From contig DFFM01000018.1 of the NCBI GenBank assembly GCA_002369515.1, forward strand, positions 76,253-140,252: DNA of 64,000 nt, given 5' to 3'. A program made the position numbers and the translations under genes. The notes beneath the pieces were generated by a model. That model did not search any database, was not told where the DNA came from, and was given only the letters and a program-made list of their open reading frames with translations. Origin of the DNA: Prevotella sp. UBA3776 (GTDB lineage Bacteria; Bacteroidota; Bacteroidia; Bacteroidales; Bacteroidaceae). Numbering within the stretch: position 1 is the stretch's first letter; each line of letters starts with the position of its first letter. Positions 63,568-64,000 of the stretch are shown here, one piece after another.

Positions 63568-64000
63568 ATGAAAAGATACCTTATACTACTGATCATCTCT
63601 TTGATGATGGCCGGGGCCATGGCGCAGAAGATGCGCCCCAATCGGCAATATCAGGACTATATCGACCAGTATAAGGATTTGGCCATTCAACAAATGTTGA
63701 AATACCGGATTCCGGCTAGCATTACGCTGGCTCAGGCCATTCTGGAAAGTGGGGCGGGGCGAAGCGATTTGGCCGTCAGGGGCAATAACCATTTCGGCAT
63801 CAAATGTCACGGATGGACAGGGCGTACTGTTTATCATGACGATGATGAGCAAGGCGAGTGTTTCCGGGCCTACGACCACCCGTACCAGAGTTTTGAGGAT
63901 CACAGCCAGTTTCTGCTTCGCGACCGTTACAAGAGTCTGTTTGCACTCAAAATGACTGACTATAAAGGTTGGGCTAAAGGGCTGAAACGTTGTGGTTACG
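63568..64000 (+). CDS. Secreted glucosaminidase, N-terminal part (runs off the window)
   Basis: 144 residues are visible. A signal peptide ends GAMAQ (residue 20). The mannosyl-glycoprotein endo-beta-N-acetylglucosaminidase-like (glucosaminidase) domain starts at about 28: IPASITLAQAILESGAGRSDLA with catalytic Glu60, NNHFGIKC, and YDHPYQSFEDHSQFL. It cleaves the peptidoglycan glycan chain. Related proteins often end in LysM repeats, which would lie outside the window. Confidence 0.9.
   Translation, partial: MKRYLILLIISLMMAGAMAQKMRPNRQYQDYIDQYKDLAIQQMLKYRIPASITLAQAILESGAGRSDLAVRGNNHFGIKCHGWTGRTVYHDDDEQGECFRAYDHPYQSFEDHSQFLLRDRYKSLFALKMTDYKGWAKGLKRCGY

Overview
The window looks like chromosomal DNA of a Bacteroidales bacterium, most likely Prevotellaceae. 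I base this on family content (DUF1573, DUF3256, DUF3667, the leuA-leuC-leuD-synthase-leuB order, and a mannobiose epimerase/mannosylglucose phosphorylase pathway), on secreted proteins ending in a short 'NLAGQ..GVYI.NGKK' tail, on the lack of Shine-Dalgarno sequences, and on many promoters of the Bacteroidetes type (TTTG, about 20 bp, TAnnTTTG). The species cannot be named from sequence alone. About 50 protein genes are present, mostly intact and mostly housekeeping. No rRNA, tRNA, CRISPR array or prophage was seen.

Layout. 1-440 is the start of pgk. 441-1686 is a gene-free stretch full of repeats and hairpins. 1687-4333 carries a HIT protein, ridA, queC and a DUF3667 membrane protein. 4361-9183 carries radA, a lipoprotein solute-binding protein and a TPR protein. 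9185-14735 is a minus-strand run: a phospholipase D/cardiolipin synthase-like protein, kdsD, kdsA and a large MscS channel. 14842-18826 holds a BadF-type kinase, a decayed PIN toxin-antitoxin pair, a secreted protein and a frameshifted REP-associated transposase (RAYT) with its own repeats. 19046-26677 is a compact beta-mannan operon: GH5, CE7 esterase, GH26, GH130, GPH symporter, mannobiose 2-epimerase. 26914-33195 carries prs, a ThiE-like protein, a secreted protein, a Nudix protein, paaK and DUF3256. 33196-33737 is a second gene-free, hairpin-rich stretch. 33738-40912 carries DUF1573, aspS, two small winged-helix proteins, xylB-xylA and a hypothetical. 40988-44427 is the GDP-fucose pathway (manC, gmd, fcl), followed by an intact IS982 element that has hit the 3' end of a Nudix gene. 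46168-49409 carries ispE, dnaB and an SGNH hydrolase. 49490-56065 is the leucine operon with a leader-peptide attenuator. The rest carries two secreted proteins, a FAD dehydrogenase, a LolC/E-type permease, an aminotransferase, an AlbA_2 protein and the start of a glucosaminidase.

How genes work together. The mannan operon encodes extracytoplasmic endo-mannanases and a deacetylase, a symporter for the released disaccharide, and the epimerase plus phosphorylase that turn mannobiose into mannose-1-phosphate and glucose. manC-gmd-fcl convert mannose-1-phosphate to GDP-L-fucose. kdsD-kdsA feed Kdo synthesis. xylB-xylA feed xylose into the pentose phosphate pathway.

Most notable signals: (1) a leucine/isoleucine-rich leader peptide plus terminator ahead of leuA; (2) a RAYT gene with a one-base frameshift, two identical palindromes inside its coding linker and a 21-bp repeat array directly after its true stop, with a related 21-bp array 17 kb away; (3) a PIN toxin reduced by an internal deletion to 41 codons while its antitoxin remains; (4) an IS982 insertion that replaces the last five codons of a Nudix gene; (5) two promoter-to-terminator units without an ORF that may be small RNAs.
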